Origin: JABMMZ01 sp040403495
GTDB taxonomy: Bacteria; Bacteroidota; Bacteroidia; NS11-12g; UBA955
Direction of reading: 5' to 3'
NCBI GenBank assembly: GCA_040403495.1
Contig: JBBAKM010000005.1
Span: 1 to 64,000 of the forward strand
Length of the DNA: 64,000 nucleotides
A program made the translations under genes and the position numbers. The notes under the pieces are model-generated. The model was not told where the DNA came from. It searched no databases and saw only the letters and a list, made by a program, of their open reading frames with translations. Positions 46,066 to 54,963 of this stretch are shown piece by piece (within the stretch, counting starts at the first letter, position 1; each line of letters begins with the position of its first letter).

Positions 46066-47351
46066 TATTGTTTGTTAAAGTATATTTGATTTTTAATGCA
46101 AGTCCCTTCTATAAAGTATGAAAGTGGCTTGTTTAAGTAATAGCTGTTCCAAGACAAAGATTGATTGTTTTTGCGGTCAATGATGGTTTGCTTGTGCGGA
46201 TTTATAATGACAAATGAAGCCTCTTGATTGACCTCTATACAAGGTAATTCAATGTTTAATAGGTTACTAGGATTGAAGTTTAGCTTCTCAAAGAGTTGTT
46301 CATCACTCATTTGAGGGAAAAATCTGTTTCTGCCTTCTATCGCAATACCTAAAGCCATTTGTAAGGTAATAGCACCAAAAGAAGCATATTCAAACTCAAG
46401 TGCTTTTTTCTCGATTTCCAATGGATAATGGTCGGTGCATATTGCATTTATAGTACCGTCATAAAGGCCTTCCCACAATGCCCTAACATCATTAGCATGT
46501 CTCAGTGGTGGTGTCAGTTTTAAGTTGCTGTCAAAGTCTGAAATGGCTTCATCGGTTAAGGCTAAATTCATAACCGCCACATCACAAGTTACTTTTATCC
46601 CTTGTAGTTTGGCTTGACGGATAAGTTCAACAGAACGTTCTGTTGATATTTTCGAAATATGAACACGGTGTTGGTGGTAATCGGCAAGTTCTATTTCTCG
46701 CTGAACCATTAAATATTCAGCATGTTGAGGGATGCCTTTTAGTCCTAAACTTAATGCAATAGTGCCTTCTGAAACATAAGCGCCTTTTGACAATTGTTTT
46801 GAAACGCAAAAACTATAAATTAAACCGTTAAAGTTTTTGCTGTATAAAATAGCCTTACTCATAGTTCCACTGTTTTCAATCGGATTATTGCTGTTTGAAA
46901 AGGCTATGGCACCACTTTTTTTCATGTCATACATCTCCGATAAATCTTCTGATTGCATGTTTTGGGTAATGGTGCCCAATGGTAAAAAACGAACAGGGAA
47001 TTTGTTGACTTGGTTCATTACAAATTCAATGTCTGACTTGGTGTTTCTTGGAGGGTTCGAGTTGGGTAATAAACAAAGGTGCGAAAATCCACCTGCTAAA
47101 GCGGTTTTGTTTAAAGACTCAAATGTGTCGCGGTGTTCATAGCCGGGTTCAGTGCTGTTGCATCTTAAATCAACAAAGGAAGAGGTGATGATACATTCCG
47201 AAAAATCATAAACTTTTTCAAATTGTTGTTCATCAATTGCCTGTCCGAAATCACTGATTTTGCCATCAATGACAGCCAAGTCGCCCGTCTGTCCGTTGAA
47301 AGGAGAGTGTATGTCGGCAACTGTAATATTTTTAAGCAGATAGCTTTGCAT
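46065..47351 (-). CDS. Dihydroorotase-like pseudoenzyme (PyrC paralogue)
   Basis: The 428-residue amidohydrolase-superfamily protein aligns with dihydroorotase over its length, but the metal site is gone. The usual D-x-H-x-H is DLRCN here (Arg63, Asn65), the HxST histidine is Lys234 (HISKIST), and the EvtPHH histidines are replaced by VAVMN (Met261, Asn262); only the catalytic-type Asp307 (CTDHYP) remains. It should not hydrolyse dihydroorotate. Inactive PyrC' paralogues in other bacteria act as structural partners of aspartate carbamoyltransferase; a similar role is possible. It overlaps the VWA gene upstream by 20 bp and the DUF4199 gene downstream by one base. Confidence 0.85.
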   Translation of the reverse strand: MQSYLLKNITVADIHSPFNGQTGDLAVIDGKISDFGQAIDEQQFEKVYDFSECIITSSFVDLRCNSTEPGYEHRDTFESLNKTALAGGFSHLCLLPNSNPPRNTKSDIEFVMNQVNKFPVRFLPLGTITQNMQSEDLSEMYDMKKSGAIAFSNSNNPIENSGTMSKAILYSKNFNGLIYSFCVSKQLSKGAYVSEGTIALSLGLKGIPQHAEYLMVQREIELADYHQHRVHISKISTERSVELIRQAKLQGIKVTCDVAVMNLALTDEAISDFDSNLKLTPPLRHANDVRALWEGLYDGTINAICTDHYPLEIEKKALEFEYASFGAITLQMALGIAIEGRNRFFPQMSDEQLFEKLNFNPSNLLNIELPCIEVNQEASFVIINPHKQTIIDRKNNQSLSWNSYYLNKPLSYFIEGTCIKNQIYFNKQ

Positions 47352-49362
47352 GTGGTTTAAAAAAACGAATCAAAAGTATTTCAATTAATAAAAATAACAA
47401 AACAAAAGTAATACACCATTTCCAAAGTTGTTGTCCCTTTTTAATATTTTTAAAATTGGAGTTGAATGATTCTACAGTTTGGTCGATATATTCTATGTTG
47501 TTGTCTTTGCAAAATGTTTCCATTTCATTGGATTCAATGGTTCTGGTGTCGCTCTCACTTCGGTCGTAATTAAAGGATAAATAAGCGCGAATGCTGTCAC
47601 TGTTTTTGTTCTTTAATTGGTAATGTCCAGCTTGAGTTAGTTCGTATAAGTCGGTTAAATACAACTCATTGTCCTTGTTTAAAATCCCCGGAACAATTTG
47701 CTCTTTGGGATTTACCAATACTAAATCTTTGTCCGACTGATAGGGCAATCCCGTTGAAATAGGCTCCATTTGCCCAATTTGATGGTAAAGGCTCGATTTT
47801 AACTGATTTAACAGTCCCATTTTTATCATCAAAGGCACAAACAATGCATGGTTTTGTAAATTTGAATAGGTTGCGTTCAGTGGAACCGAAAATACAAATA
47901 AATGTCCTTTTTTTACAGGAATATCCTGAAGGAAAATGGAACCGTCTTCCAAAGAAGCTATCGTAATGCCTTGTTGTATCTGCAATGGATATTTCTTTTG
48001 TGTGATGGGATAATCGGGCTGCTTGTTTTTTTTCTCAAAAATGTCTTTGATGATAGGATGCAGCTCATCCAATTGTTTCATTTTTAAAGGGGTTTCTATT
48101 GCTTTTTCGCCAATGTTAACGCCATAAGTTGAAAGTGTGTTTTTTAAACCACCATAAGGTTCTGAAGCATGCGGAAAAATAACCACATTGCCTCCGTTTT
48201 TTAGGTATTGGTCTAACTCGCTTAGCAAGCCTGACATCATTTCTTTGGGTTCATTGATGACAATAAGTGAACTGTTTTTGAAATTGCTGTAATTGATATT
48301 GCTATAGGTGTTGTGCTGTATTGCAAAACCCGGATTGTCCTGAAAAATAGCGTCAACAAATGGGTTGATGGTTTCAGAAATACATACGATTTGATGCTGT
48401 TCTTTGATGTAAAAATTAAAAAATAATTGGTCGTCGGTAGGAATTAAATCACCCCCAAGTTTTAGTTCGCAGGTGTGTAAACCGCTGTTTTCAAGCGTAA
48501 ATTGAATGGTTGTTGTGCTTTTGTCAAACGATGAAATGTTAAAATTAGAAATTCCCTTTGGTTGCCCATTTATCATTAATTCTAAGTTTAAATCTTCATA
48601 ATCATTGTCAGAATAATTGCTGATTTGGACGTTCAATAAAATAGTTTCATTTTTTTGAATAACAGGGGAGCTTAACCAGCAAGTGTCAATAGATAAATTG
48701 TCAACAATAGGCCCATTTACTTTAATGAATTGACAAACAATACTGCTGTCCAAATGCCTTTCGGTAACATAATTTTTGCTTTTTTGGAAGTCGGAAATTA
48801 CATAACTCCTTTTGTCGCCATTTTCTTGATTTACAAGTCTATTTTGGAGTTTAAGTAAATCGCTCAGAGGGAAACTTTGCGACTGTGGACTTATTTTGTC
48901 GAGCGCCTCTAAAGCATCTTCCTTGTTTACAAAGTGCAGCAATGCAGGGTCTTGATTACTAGTAATAAATTGTATTCTATCAAGTTTATTGCTTTGCTCC
49001 ACAATGATACGTGCTCTGTTTTTTGCAGCTTCAAACATCAAACCCTCAGCACCAGTTTGATTCATGCTAAAACTATTGTCAATAATAATGCTGATAAAAC
49101 TACCACTCTCGCTCACTTTGTTCTTGATAAGTATAGGTTGCGCAAAAGCAAATATTAAGAAAGTAAGTGCTAACAAACGTGCAGACAGTATCAAATAACG
49201 TCTCAGTTGACTTCCGCTTTTAGTTTCAGAACTGACTTGTTTTAGAAATTTAAGATTGGTAAATAGTATTTTTTTGTAACGTCTAAAGTTAAACAAATGA
49301 ATAATAATTGGAATAGCCAATAAAAACAATGCCCACAAAAATTGAGGATATAACCACGTCAT
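47332..49362 (-). CDS. BatA-domain/VWA membrane protein
   Basis: The 676-residue protein begins with the BatA aerotolerance-regulator N-terminal domain (WLYPQFLWALFLLAIPIIIHLFNFRRYKKILFTN is the hallmark; shown by residues 3-37), a second TM (~58-75), then a von Willebrand factor A fold with MIDAS DNSFS (~92-96). A long periplasmic part (~200-640) includes a glutamine-amidotransferase-like segment (YLKNGGNVVIFPHASEPYGG). A final TM (~648-668) and short basic tail close it. The family is of unknown function, sometimes tied to cell-envelope assembly. First gene of the 43.4-49.4 kb operon. Confidence 0.85.
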   Translation of the reverse strand: MTWLYPQFLWALFLLAIPIIIHLFNFRRYKKILFTNLKFLKQVSSETKSGSQLRRYLILSARLLALTFLIFAFAQPILIKNKVSESGSFISIIIDNSFSMNQTGAEGLMFEAAKNRARIIVEQSNKLDRIQFITSNQDPALLHFVNKEDALEALDKISPQSQSFPLSDLLKLQNRLVNQENGDKRSYVISDFQKSKNYVTERHLDSSIVCQFIKVNGPIVDNLSIDTCWLSSPVIQKNETILLNVQISNYSDNDYEDLNLELMINGQPKGISNFNISSFDKSTTTIQFTLENSGLHTCELKLGGDLIPTDDQLFFNFYIKEQHQIVCISETINPFVDAIFQDNPGFAIQHNTYSNINYSNFKNSSLIVINEPKEMMSGLLSELDQYLKNGGNVVIFPHASEPYGGLKNTLSTYGVNIGEKAIETPLKMKQLDELHPIIKDIFEKKNKQPDYPITQKKYPLQIQQGITIASLEDGSIFLQDIPVKKGHLFVFSVPLNATYSNLQNHALFVPLMIKMGLLNQLKSSLYHQIGQMEPISTGLPYQSDKDLVLVNPKEQIVPGILNKDNELYLTDLYELTQAGHYQLKNKNSDSIRAYLSFNYDRSESDTRTIESNEMETFCKDNNIEYIDQTVESFNSNFKNIKKGQQLWKWCITFVLLFLLIEILLIRFFKPHAKLSA

Positions 49363-49726
49363 ACTATATGGGCAAACTTACAAAAAAAATGTCAATGTTT
49401 TAGTCATCAAAGTTAACAGAACATTTAAGCTGTTTTTTTAAAAACTGTTTAATGTTTTACCCCGTTTTAGAATAATTGATTAAAGAATAATTAATTTATA
49501 TAACATGAATTGATTACTTAATGTGCCCTATTTTGTCATTTTAACATCACCGTAATGTCACCGTAATGTCATGTTAATGTCATTTGAATTTTTTTGTTTA
49601 AACTTTAAGTAAATGAATTTCAGTTATTTGTAAAAAAGTTGTGTCAAATTTTAATTTTTGTTGAAACAAAATTAAACAAACGATTGTATTTAATCGTGAC
49701 ATAAATACCATTAATATATACAAAAT
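49363..49726. promoter_or_regulatory. Divergent AT-rich region with 11-bp phased repeat
   Basis: No gene is present. TCACCGTAATG occurs at 49547-49557 and 49558-49568, with a variant TCATGTTAATG at 49569-49579: three head-to-tail 11-bp units, close to one helical turn each. Such phasing suits cooperative binding by a regulator on one DNA face. No clear TAnnTTTG element was found for the fasciclin gene. Confidence 0.5.
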
Positions 49727-51724
49727 ATGATTATTAAAAAAACCAAAAAAAACCTAATCAAAAAAACTAAACAAGTTTTTTTAATCCTTGCTGTTTTCTT
49801 TACAGCTAACCTAAGTGCACAAACCAATGTATACGACGATGTCATTGCAACCAGTGCTAATCACACCTATCTTAAAGCGGCTATTGACCAACAAAATCTT
49901 CAGTCTGCTCTCCGTGATCCCAATGCAAACCTAACCGTTTTTGCGCCAACAAATGCTGCTTTTGATAATTTAGCGGCTGCCCTAAATACCGATATCCCAG
50001 GTATTTTAGCCCTTTCTAACTTAACTGACGTTTTATTGTATCACGTTTTAGGTATTACTGTTCCTAGCGATAGTATCCAAAACGGTCAAATCGTTACACC
50101 TTTGAATAATGATAACACTCTTAAGTTAACAAAAACAACAACCGGTAGTGTGTTTATTAATCACGCCTCTGTTTCTACTGCTAACTTAAACACTGACAAC
50201 GGAATTGTTCATGTTTTGGACGCTGTTTTGTTGCCAAGTACAACTGTAGTGGATATCGCTTTGGGTGACCAAACCAATTTTTCTATTTTAACCAGCGCGG
50301 TTGTAAAAGCAGAATTATTACCTGCCCTAACTAACCCGTTGTCTAAACTAACCGTATTTGCCCCAACCAACACGGCTTTTGCTAATGCACTTACTTCTTT
50401 GGGTATCTCAGCCAATGATTTATTGAATTCTCCAGCTTTAGCGGATATTTTAACTTACCACGTTTTGGGAACTTCTGTTTTAAGCGACAGTATCAAAAAT
50501 GGTCAAGTTGTTACGCCTCTTAACTCTGATAATACTTTAAAACTAACTAAAACTTCAACAGGTGACGTATTTGTCAATCAAGCAAAAGTTACTGCTGCCA
50601 ACGTAGCTGCTGACAATGGTTTAGTTCACGTATTGAATGCAGTTGTATTGCCTAATGAAACTGTTGTTGACATCGCATTGGACGACCAAACTAATTTTTC
50701 TATCTTAACAACTGCTGTTGTAAAAGCGGAATTATTGCCTGTATTAACCAATCCATTTGCAAAACTAACTGTTTTTGCGCCAACTAATACTGCATTTGTA
50801 AATGCTTTAGATGCTCTTGATCTTACAGCAGATGAACTTCTTAACTCTCCTGAATTGGCTGATATTTTAACTTACCACGTTTTGGCTACTGAAGTTGCAA
50901 GTGCAAATATCACAAACGGTCAAATAGTTACGCCTGTAAATAATGAAAATACACTTAAATTAACCAAAACTTCTAATGGAAGTGTTTATGTGAATCAAGC
51001 CATGGTAACTACAGCCAATGTTTCTGCAGAAAACGGAATTGTTCACGTATTAAATGCAGTTGTTTTGCCAGCTGAAACTGTTGTTGATATCGCTTTGGGT
51101 GACCAAACTAATTTCTCTACTTTAACTGCTGCTGTTGTAAAAGCTGAATTATTGCCTGCTTTAACGGATCCTTTTGCAACTTACACTGTTTTTGCGCCAA
51201 CTAATACTGCTTTCAATAATTTAGCAACGGCTTTAAATACTGACTTAAATGGTATCTTAGCTTTGCCTAATTTAACAGATGTGTTGTTGTACCACGTTCT
51301 AGGTGACGATGTTCTTTCTACTGAGTTAACCGCAGGTCCTGTAACGGCGTTAAACAACAAAACCTTAACTGTAACTGTAAGCCCAAGTGTTAAAATAAAT
51401 GATGCAGATGTAACAACTGCTGATGTTGTTGCTGACAATGGTGTTGTTCACGTTATTAACAAAGTGTTAGTGCCTGCTGCTACTAATGTTAATTCTTTGG
51501 CAATCAAACAAATCAATGTATTCCCTAATCCTGCTAATGCTACTTTGAGCATCGGTGGATTTAGTAATGATAATTTCGAAATTGTAAACATGTATGGTGC
51601 TACTGTTTTAAAAGGCACTATGAACAATGGAACTATTTCTATTGATCAATTAGCCCAAGGTACTTACTCTTTAAAAGTTTCTCAATCTGACTCATTGTTT
51701 ATTGGTAATTTTATAAAATTGTAG
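49727..51724 (+). CDS. Four-repeat fasciclin (FAS1) protein with T9SS tail
   Basis: The 665-residue protein has a basic N-region and signal peptide (VFLILAVFFTANLSAQ). Four FAS1 domains follow at roughly 33-165, 173-305, 313-445 and 453-585. Each has LTVFAPTNxAF, LxDILTYHVL or LTDVLLYHVL, and NGxVHVLxAVxLP. Repeats 2-4 are very alike at DNA level (for example GTTGTAAAAGC followed by GAATTATTGCC), suggesting recent tandem duplication. The tail (VFPNPANATLSIGG, LAQGTYSLKVS) is a T9SS sorting domain. FAS1 domains mediate adhesion; the protein is probably a surface or matrix adhesin. Confidence 0.92.
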   Translation: MIIKKTKKNLIKKTKQVFLILAVFFTANLSAQTNVYDDVIATSANHTYLKAAIDQQNLQSALRDPNANLTVFAPTNAAFDNLAAALNTDIPGILALSNLTDVLLYHVLGITVPSDSIQNGQIVTPLNNDNTLKLTKTTTGSVFINHASVSTANLNTDNGIVHVLDAVLLPSTTVVDIALGDQTNFSILTSAVVKAELLPALTNPLSKLTVFAPTNTAFANALTSLGISANDLLNSPALADILTYHVLGTSVLSDSIKNGQVVTPLNSDNTLKLTKTSTGDVFVNQAKVTAANVAADNGLVHVLNAVVLPNETVVDIALDDQTNFSILTTAVVKAELLPVLTNPFAKLTVFAPTNTAFVNALDALDLTADELLNSPELADILTYHVLATEVASANITNGQIVTPVNNENTLKLTKTSNGSVYVNQAMVTTANVSAENGIVHVLNAVVLPAETVVDIALGDQTNFSTLTAAVVKAELLPALTDPFATYTVFAPTNTAFNNLATALNTDLNGILALPNLTDVLLYHVLGDDVLSTELTAGPVTALNNKTLTVTVSPSVKINDADVTTADVVADNGVVHVINKVLVPAATNVNSLAIKQINVFPNPANATLSIGGFSNDNFEIVNMYGATVLKGTMNNGTISIDQLAQGTYSLKVSQSDSLFIGNFIKL

Positions 51725-51744
51725 TTTTTTTTCTTTTGATTATC

Positions 51745-51778
51745 AAAGCCCAACTTCTTTAAAGTTGGGCTTTTTTTT
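51745..51778 (+). terminator. Intrinsic terminator after fasciclin gene
   Basis: AAAGCCCAACTT (51745-51756) pairs with AAGTTGGGCTTT (51762-51773) around a 5-nt loop, with an eight-T run. Confidence 0.9.
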
Positions 51779-51894
51779 GAAATTAGATTTTTAAAAGGCG
51801 CTTTTCTAAGATCGAAATATGTGTTTTTATTTTTCCTAAAGGTTTTATGTTAAGCGCCATGTTTCTTGTTGTTTTTGTAAAATTTTAGCACTTT

Positions 51895-51928
51895 TTTGTC
51901 TGTTAAATAGATAAAAAACGTAAGTTTG
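51895..51928 (+). promoter_or_regulatory. Candidate fumC promoter
   Basis: TAAGTTTG at 51921-51928 matches TAnnTTTG, with TTTG at 51895-51898, 22 nt upstream. The start of transcription would be about 20 nt before the ATG at 51955. Confidence 0.5.
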
Positions 51929-51954
51929 TAGCCATATAAAAAGTTTATTCAGAT

Positions 51955-53370
51955 ATGTCAAATACAGATTTCAGAATTGAAAAAGACACAATGGGAGAGG
52001 TTAAAGTACCATCGCATGTGTATTGGGGAGCACAAACACAACGTTCGTTAGAGAATTTTAAAATTGGTAACCAAAAAATGCCAATTGAAATAATAAGAGC
52101 TTTTGCTATTTTGAAAAAAGCCGCAGCTATTACTAATAATAAATTAGGGGTTTTATCTCTTACTAAGTGTGATTTAATTTGCTCAGTTTGTGATGAGATA
52201 TTAGAAGGTAAATTAGACGATCAGTTTCCTTTGGTAATATGGCAAACAGGAAGTGGAACTCAAAGTAATATGAACGTGAATGAGGTTATTGCCAACCGTG
52301 CACACGTTATCAATGGTGGTTCTTTGTTGGATGAAAACAAAGTGTTGCATCCTAACGATGATGTAAATAAGTCGCAAAGTAGCAATGATACTTTCCCAAC
52401 TGCCATGAGTATTGCTGCCTACAAGCAAGTAATAGATTATACCATTCCGGGAATTCAATCGCTTAAAACGACCTTAAAACACAAGTCAAGAGGCTTTAAA
52501 AATATCATTAAAATAGGAAGAACCCATTTTATGGACGCAACGCCTGTAACTCTTGGGCAAGAATTTTCGGGCTATGTTCAACAATTGAAAAATGGTGTTG
52601 ACGCTATCAACAGAAGTTTGGTGCCTGCAAGCGAAATTGCATTGGGTGGAACAGCCGTTGGAACAGGAATTAATACTCCTAAAGGTTACTCAGAATTGGT
52701 GGCCAAAACGATTGCTGAATTGTCTGGATTGCCTATTGTTTCTGCGCCAAACAAATTTGAGGCTTTAGCAGCTCACGATGCAATGGTTGAACTACATGGT
52801 TCCCTGAAAAGAGTGGCGGTAAGTTTAATGAAAATTGGGAATGACATTAGAATGTTAAGCAGTGGTCCAAGAAGTGGAATAGGTGAAATTTTAATTCCAG
52901 ACAATGAGCCAGGAAGTAGTATCATGCCAGGTAAGGTAAATCCAACACAATGTGAAGCATTAACAATGGTGTGTGCCCAAGTAATGGGTAACGATGTTGC
53001 AGTTACAATAGGAGGTTCAAATGGTCATTTTGAATTGAATGTTTTCAAACCGCTTATAGCATCCAATGTATTACAATCAGCACGTTTATTGGGAGAAGCA
53101 GCTTTGAGTTTTGATATAAATTGTGCCAGTGGTATAGAACCTAATTTGGCTGAAATTAAAAATAAATTAGAAAATTCATTGATGTTAGTTACCGCATTAA
53201 ATACGCACATTGGGTATGAGAATGCGGCTAAAATCGCTAAAAAAGCACACAAAGAAAATACTACTTTAAGACAAGCCGCTATCGGCCTTGGATTGCTAAC
53301 AAATGAACAGTTTGATGAATGGGTAAAACCCGAAAATATGATTGGTAATCCTGATGAAGTAATTTCATAA
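51955..53370 (+). CDS. fumC: Class II fumarate hydratase
   Basis: The 471-residue enzyme of the TCA cycle hydrates fumarate to L-malate, iron-independent class II. Marks are WQTGSGTQSNMNVNEVIANRA (shown at ~93-113), the NDTFPTAMSIAA segment, GRTHFMDATPVTLGQEFSGY, GGTAVGTGIN and the fumarase/aspartase signature GSSIMPGKVNP near 321-331. Length is normal. The 3' end of this gene is repeated 3.8 kb downstream (57058-57173), showing that the following segment was inserted here. Confidence 0.96.
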   Translation: MSNTDFRIEKDTMGEVKVPSHVYWGAQTQRSLENFKIGNQKMPIEIIRAFAILKKAAAITNNKLGVLSLTKCDLICSVCDEILEGKLDDQFPLVIWQTGSGTQSNMNVNEVIANRAHVINGGSLLDENKVLHPNDDVNKSQSSNDTFPTAMSIAAYKQVIDYTIPGIQSLKTTLKHKSRGFKNIIKIGRTHFMDATPVTLGQEFSGYVQQLKNGVDAINRSLVPASEIALGGTAVGTGINTPKGYSELVAKTIAELSGLPIVSAPNKFEALAAHDAMVELHGSLKRVAVSLMKIGNDIRMLSSGPRSGIGEILIPDNEPGSSIMPGKVNPTQCEALTMVCAQVMGNDVAVTIGGSNGHFELNVFKPLIASNVLQSARLLGEAALSFDINCASGIEPNLAEIKNKLENSLMLVTALNTHIGYENAAKIAKKAHKENTTLRQAAIGLGLLTNEQFDEWVKPENMIGNPDEVIS

Positions 53371-53466
53371 TTCTAAAAAAAAATATCAATAAAAAATCCC
53401 GCTTTGAATAAAAGAGGGTTTTTTTTTGATTCACTATTGTTTTGAAATTTGTTTACCGTTTTTTTG
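53255..53466 (+). repeat. Left direct repeat: fumC 3' end plus terminator
   Basis: This segment, from the last ~38 codons of fumC through its terminator to TTTACCGTTTTTTTG, is matched at 57058-57256. The left copy has a 13-bp extra piece (ATATCAATAAAAA) before the hairpin. Confidence 0.85.
53391..53427 (+). terminator. fumC terminator, degraded copy
   Basis: AAAAAATCCCGCTTT pairs with AAAGAGGGTTTTTT. One stem base is mismatched and one deleted compared with the intact versions at 54911-54943 and 57183-57215. Confidence 0.7.
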
Positions 53467-53485
53467 AAATCGTTTTTTATTTTCA

Positions 53486-53533
53486 CCGTTCTCGCTCGTA
53501 TCTTGCGAGTGAGTGTGTAAACCGACTCAGGCG
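53486..53533 (+). repeat. Short palindromic intergenic repeat, copy a
   Basis: Hairpin CTCGCTCG-TATCTTG-CGAGTGAG is followed by ACCGACTCAGGCG. The same element lies inverted at 54766-54813 and, partly, at 56930-56965. Confidence 0.65.
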
Positions 53534-53553
53534 TTATTAATAGTTTTTTTCCT

Positions 53554-53597
53554 GTGGTTGGTGTTGCGCCATGAATGAGCGTTTGGGCACCAACCAC
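53554..53597. repeat. Stem-loop GTGGTTGGTG/CACCAACCAC, copy 1
   Basis: A perfect 10-bp stem with a 24-nt loop. Two related stem-loops lie at 54716-54757 and 54824-54867, so three copies bracket the Rhs-tip gene pair. Confidence 0.65.
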
Positions 53598-53654
53598 TCC
53601 CAAAAGGGCAACTTGTAGGCTTCCCCAAAAACTTTATACCAAGGGAAATCAGTT

Positions 53655-54155
53655 TTACAATTTTCTTTTTATCGTTTTTCTTATGTTCTTTTTATTTTTT
53701 TCATTAATATTAATATATAATAAAAACTCTTCACTATTAAAGTAAGCCTGATTTTTAAAGTCGGAAATAATTATAAAAAAATTATAAGTTATATTTTTTT
53801 TATTAAAAAAATAATTTTTAGATTTATAAATTTGATTTTTAGAAAGAATTACACTTGACAATGAATCAGATTCATCGGTAATGAAACAATGAAACTCATT
53901 GTTAAACAAATACATTCTTTTAGTATCTAAAACAATTTTATTTTCACTTATGTTTTTAATTTCAAATGATATTATACTGGTATCGTTAGTTTTAAGATAC
54001 AAATCAAAAAACTTTGTTTTAATTTTGATATCCTCATTTTTCTTGTAAAAATTTGCATTAGCAAAAAGGGTATCAAAATATATAATTTTTTGTGCCTTTA
54101 CTCTTGAACTTAAAATAAAAACAAATAGTAATGTTATAATTTTATACTTTATCAT
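53655..54155 (-). CDS. AT-rich secreted protein, possible immunity partner of Rhs tip
   Basis: The 166-residue protein has a signal peptide (MIKYKIITLLFVFILSSRVKAQ) and a beta-rich mature part (ISFEIKNISENKIVLDTKRM, YNFFIIISDFKNQAYFNSEE) with a very basic C-terminus (NKKNIRKTIKRKL). The gene is strikingly AT-rich compared with neighbours, suggesting recent arrival. It starts one base after the stop of the Rhs-tip gene, the place where immunity genes normally sit. No family is recognised, and the immunity role is inferred from position only; a signal peptide would put it in the periplasm or beyond. Confidence 0.6.
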   Translation of the reverse strand: MIKYKIITLLFVFILSSRVKAQKIIYFDTLFANANFYKKNEDIKIKTKFFDLYLKTNDTSIISFEIKNISENKIVLDTKRMYLFNNEFHCFITDESDSLSSVILSKNQIYKSKNYFFNKKNITYNFFIIISDFKNQAYFNSEEFLLYININEKNKKNIRKTIKRKL

Positions 54156-54156
54156 A

Positions 54157-54597
54157 TTATCCTGTCACACCTGTTCTTTTACTTTTATTTTTAAATTTAT
54201 CTTCAGTTCTTATTGCTTTGTTTTGCGCCCTGTCTCTATTATGATCTTTGGCAAATCTTAAACCAAAGTATAAAATTGATTCTCCATTACTTTTGTATAT
54301 TGGAAAATTATTGTGTGTGCATTCATAATATTTCCATAGTTCAAGGGAAGCTGATCCTGCTATAAGTTTAGCGACTATAGTTACTCCATCATCACCAAGC
54401 GTATACCAAGTTATGCTAGAACTTAAACAAAATTGACCATCAAATCCTTCTCGAGAGTTACCTATAGCAATACCATCACCTTTTTCTTGGGTGTTAAAGC
54501 CATAGCGATACTTTATGGATGCTACATATGAGCGTGTATTCATTGCACTCCCAAAGGTAGATAACTTTTTCATCCTTATTTGAGCTTGCCTTTGCAT
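54157..54597 (-). CDS. Orphan Rhs/YD-repeat C-terminal tip, possible toxin
   Basis: The 146-residue protein carries YRYGFNTQEK at residues 30-39, the conserved end of the Rhs/YD-repeat core in Bacteroidota (usually YRYGFNGxEKD), followed by ~105 residues that would be the variable tip. No core repeats, signal peptide or secretion domain precede it, so it is a displaced or truncated Rhs end. The tip (FGLRFAKDHNRDRAQNKAIR) is not a recognised toxin family. A second gene follows after one base on the same strand. Such orphan tip/partner pairs are known to accumulate behind complete Rhs genes; here no complete Rhs gene is nearby. Confidence 0.6.
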   Translation of the reverse strand: MQRQAQIRMKKLSTFGSAMNTRSYVASIKYRYGFNTQEKGDGIAIGNSREGFDGQFCLSSSITWYTLGDDGVTIVAKLIAGSASLELWKYYECTHNNFPIYKSNGESILYFGLRFAKDHNRDRAQNKAIRTEDKFKNKSKRTGVTG

Positions 54598-54963
54598 TTT
54601 GGTACTACAATTATATGGATTATTTGGGGAAATTGGATGGGGGATTTTGTTTAGATTTCATATCAAAAGTGCTGGATAAGAAACAAGAGAAAAAAAACAA
54701 TCGTTCTTGATATGGTGGTTGGTCGCAGCCGCACATGGCTTTTCTTCAGGCCAACCAAGTGAAAACGCCAGAGGCGGTATGAAAAATCACTCGCAAGATG
54801 CGAGCGAGAACGGGACATGTATAGTGGTTGGTCGCTACAACACAAGGCTTGGCTTCAGACCAACCACAGGAAAATGCTACATACCAACCAAGTGAAAAAA
54901 AATATCAAAAAAAAATCCCGCTTTGAATAAAAGCGGGATTTTTTTATTTAGGTAAAATTTCTC
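54598..54963. repeat. Intergenic repeat cluster
   Basis: There is no convincing gene. It holds stem-loops TGGTTGG/CCAACCA (54716-54722 with 54751-54757) and GTGGTTGGTC/GACCAACCAC (54824-54833 with 54858-54867), an inverted copy of the palindromic element (54766-54813), and a second copy of the fumC-type terminator with its AAAAAATATCAA lead-in (54894-54943). Confidence 0.7.
54911..54943. terminator. fumC-type terminator, copy 2
   Basis: AAAAATCCCGCTTT (54911-54924) pairs with AAAGCGGGATTTTT (54930-54943), symmetric with A and T tracts, so it can work in both directions. It lies 20 bp after the stop of the minus-strand gene at 54964. Confidence 0.85.

Noticed and set aside
53373..53603. Small minus-strand open frame after fumC
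   Set aside because: It consists of the terminator and palindromic repeat read in one frame. A similar frame at 57083-57301 arises from the repeated terminator; neither has a signal or recognisable domain.
53554..54867. Stem-loops as integron attC sites
   Set aside because: The arms (GTGGTTGGT/ACCAACCAC) do not match RYYYAAC/GTTRRRY core sites, and there is no integrase gene in the window.
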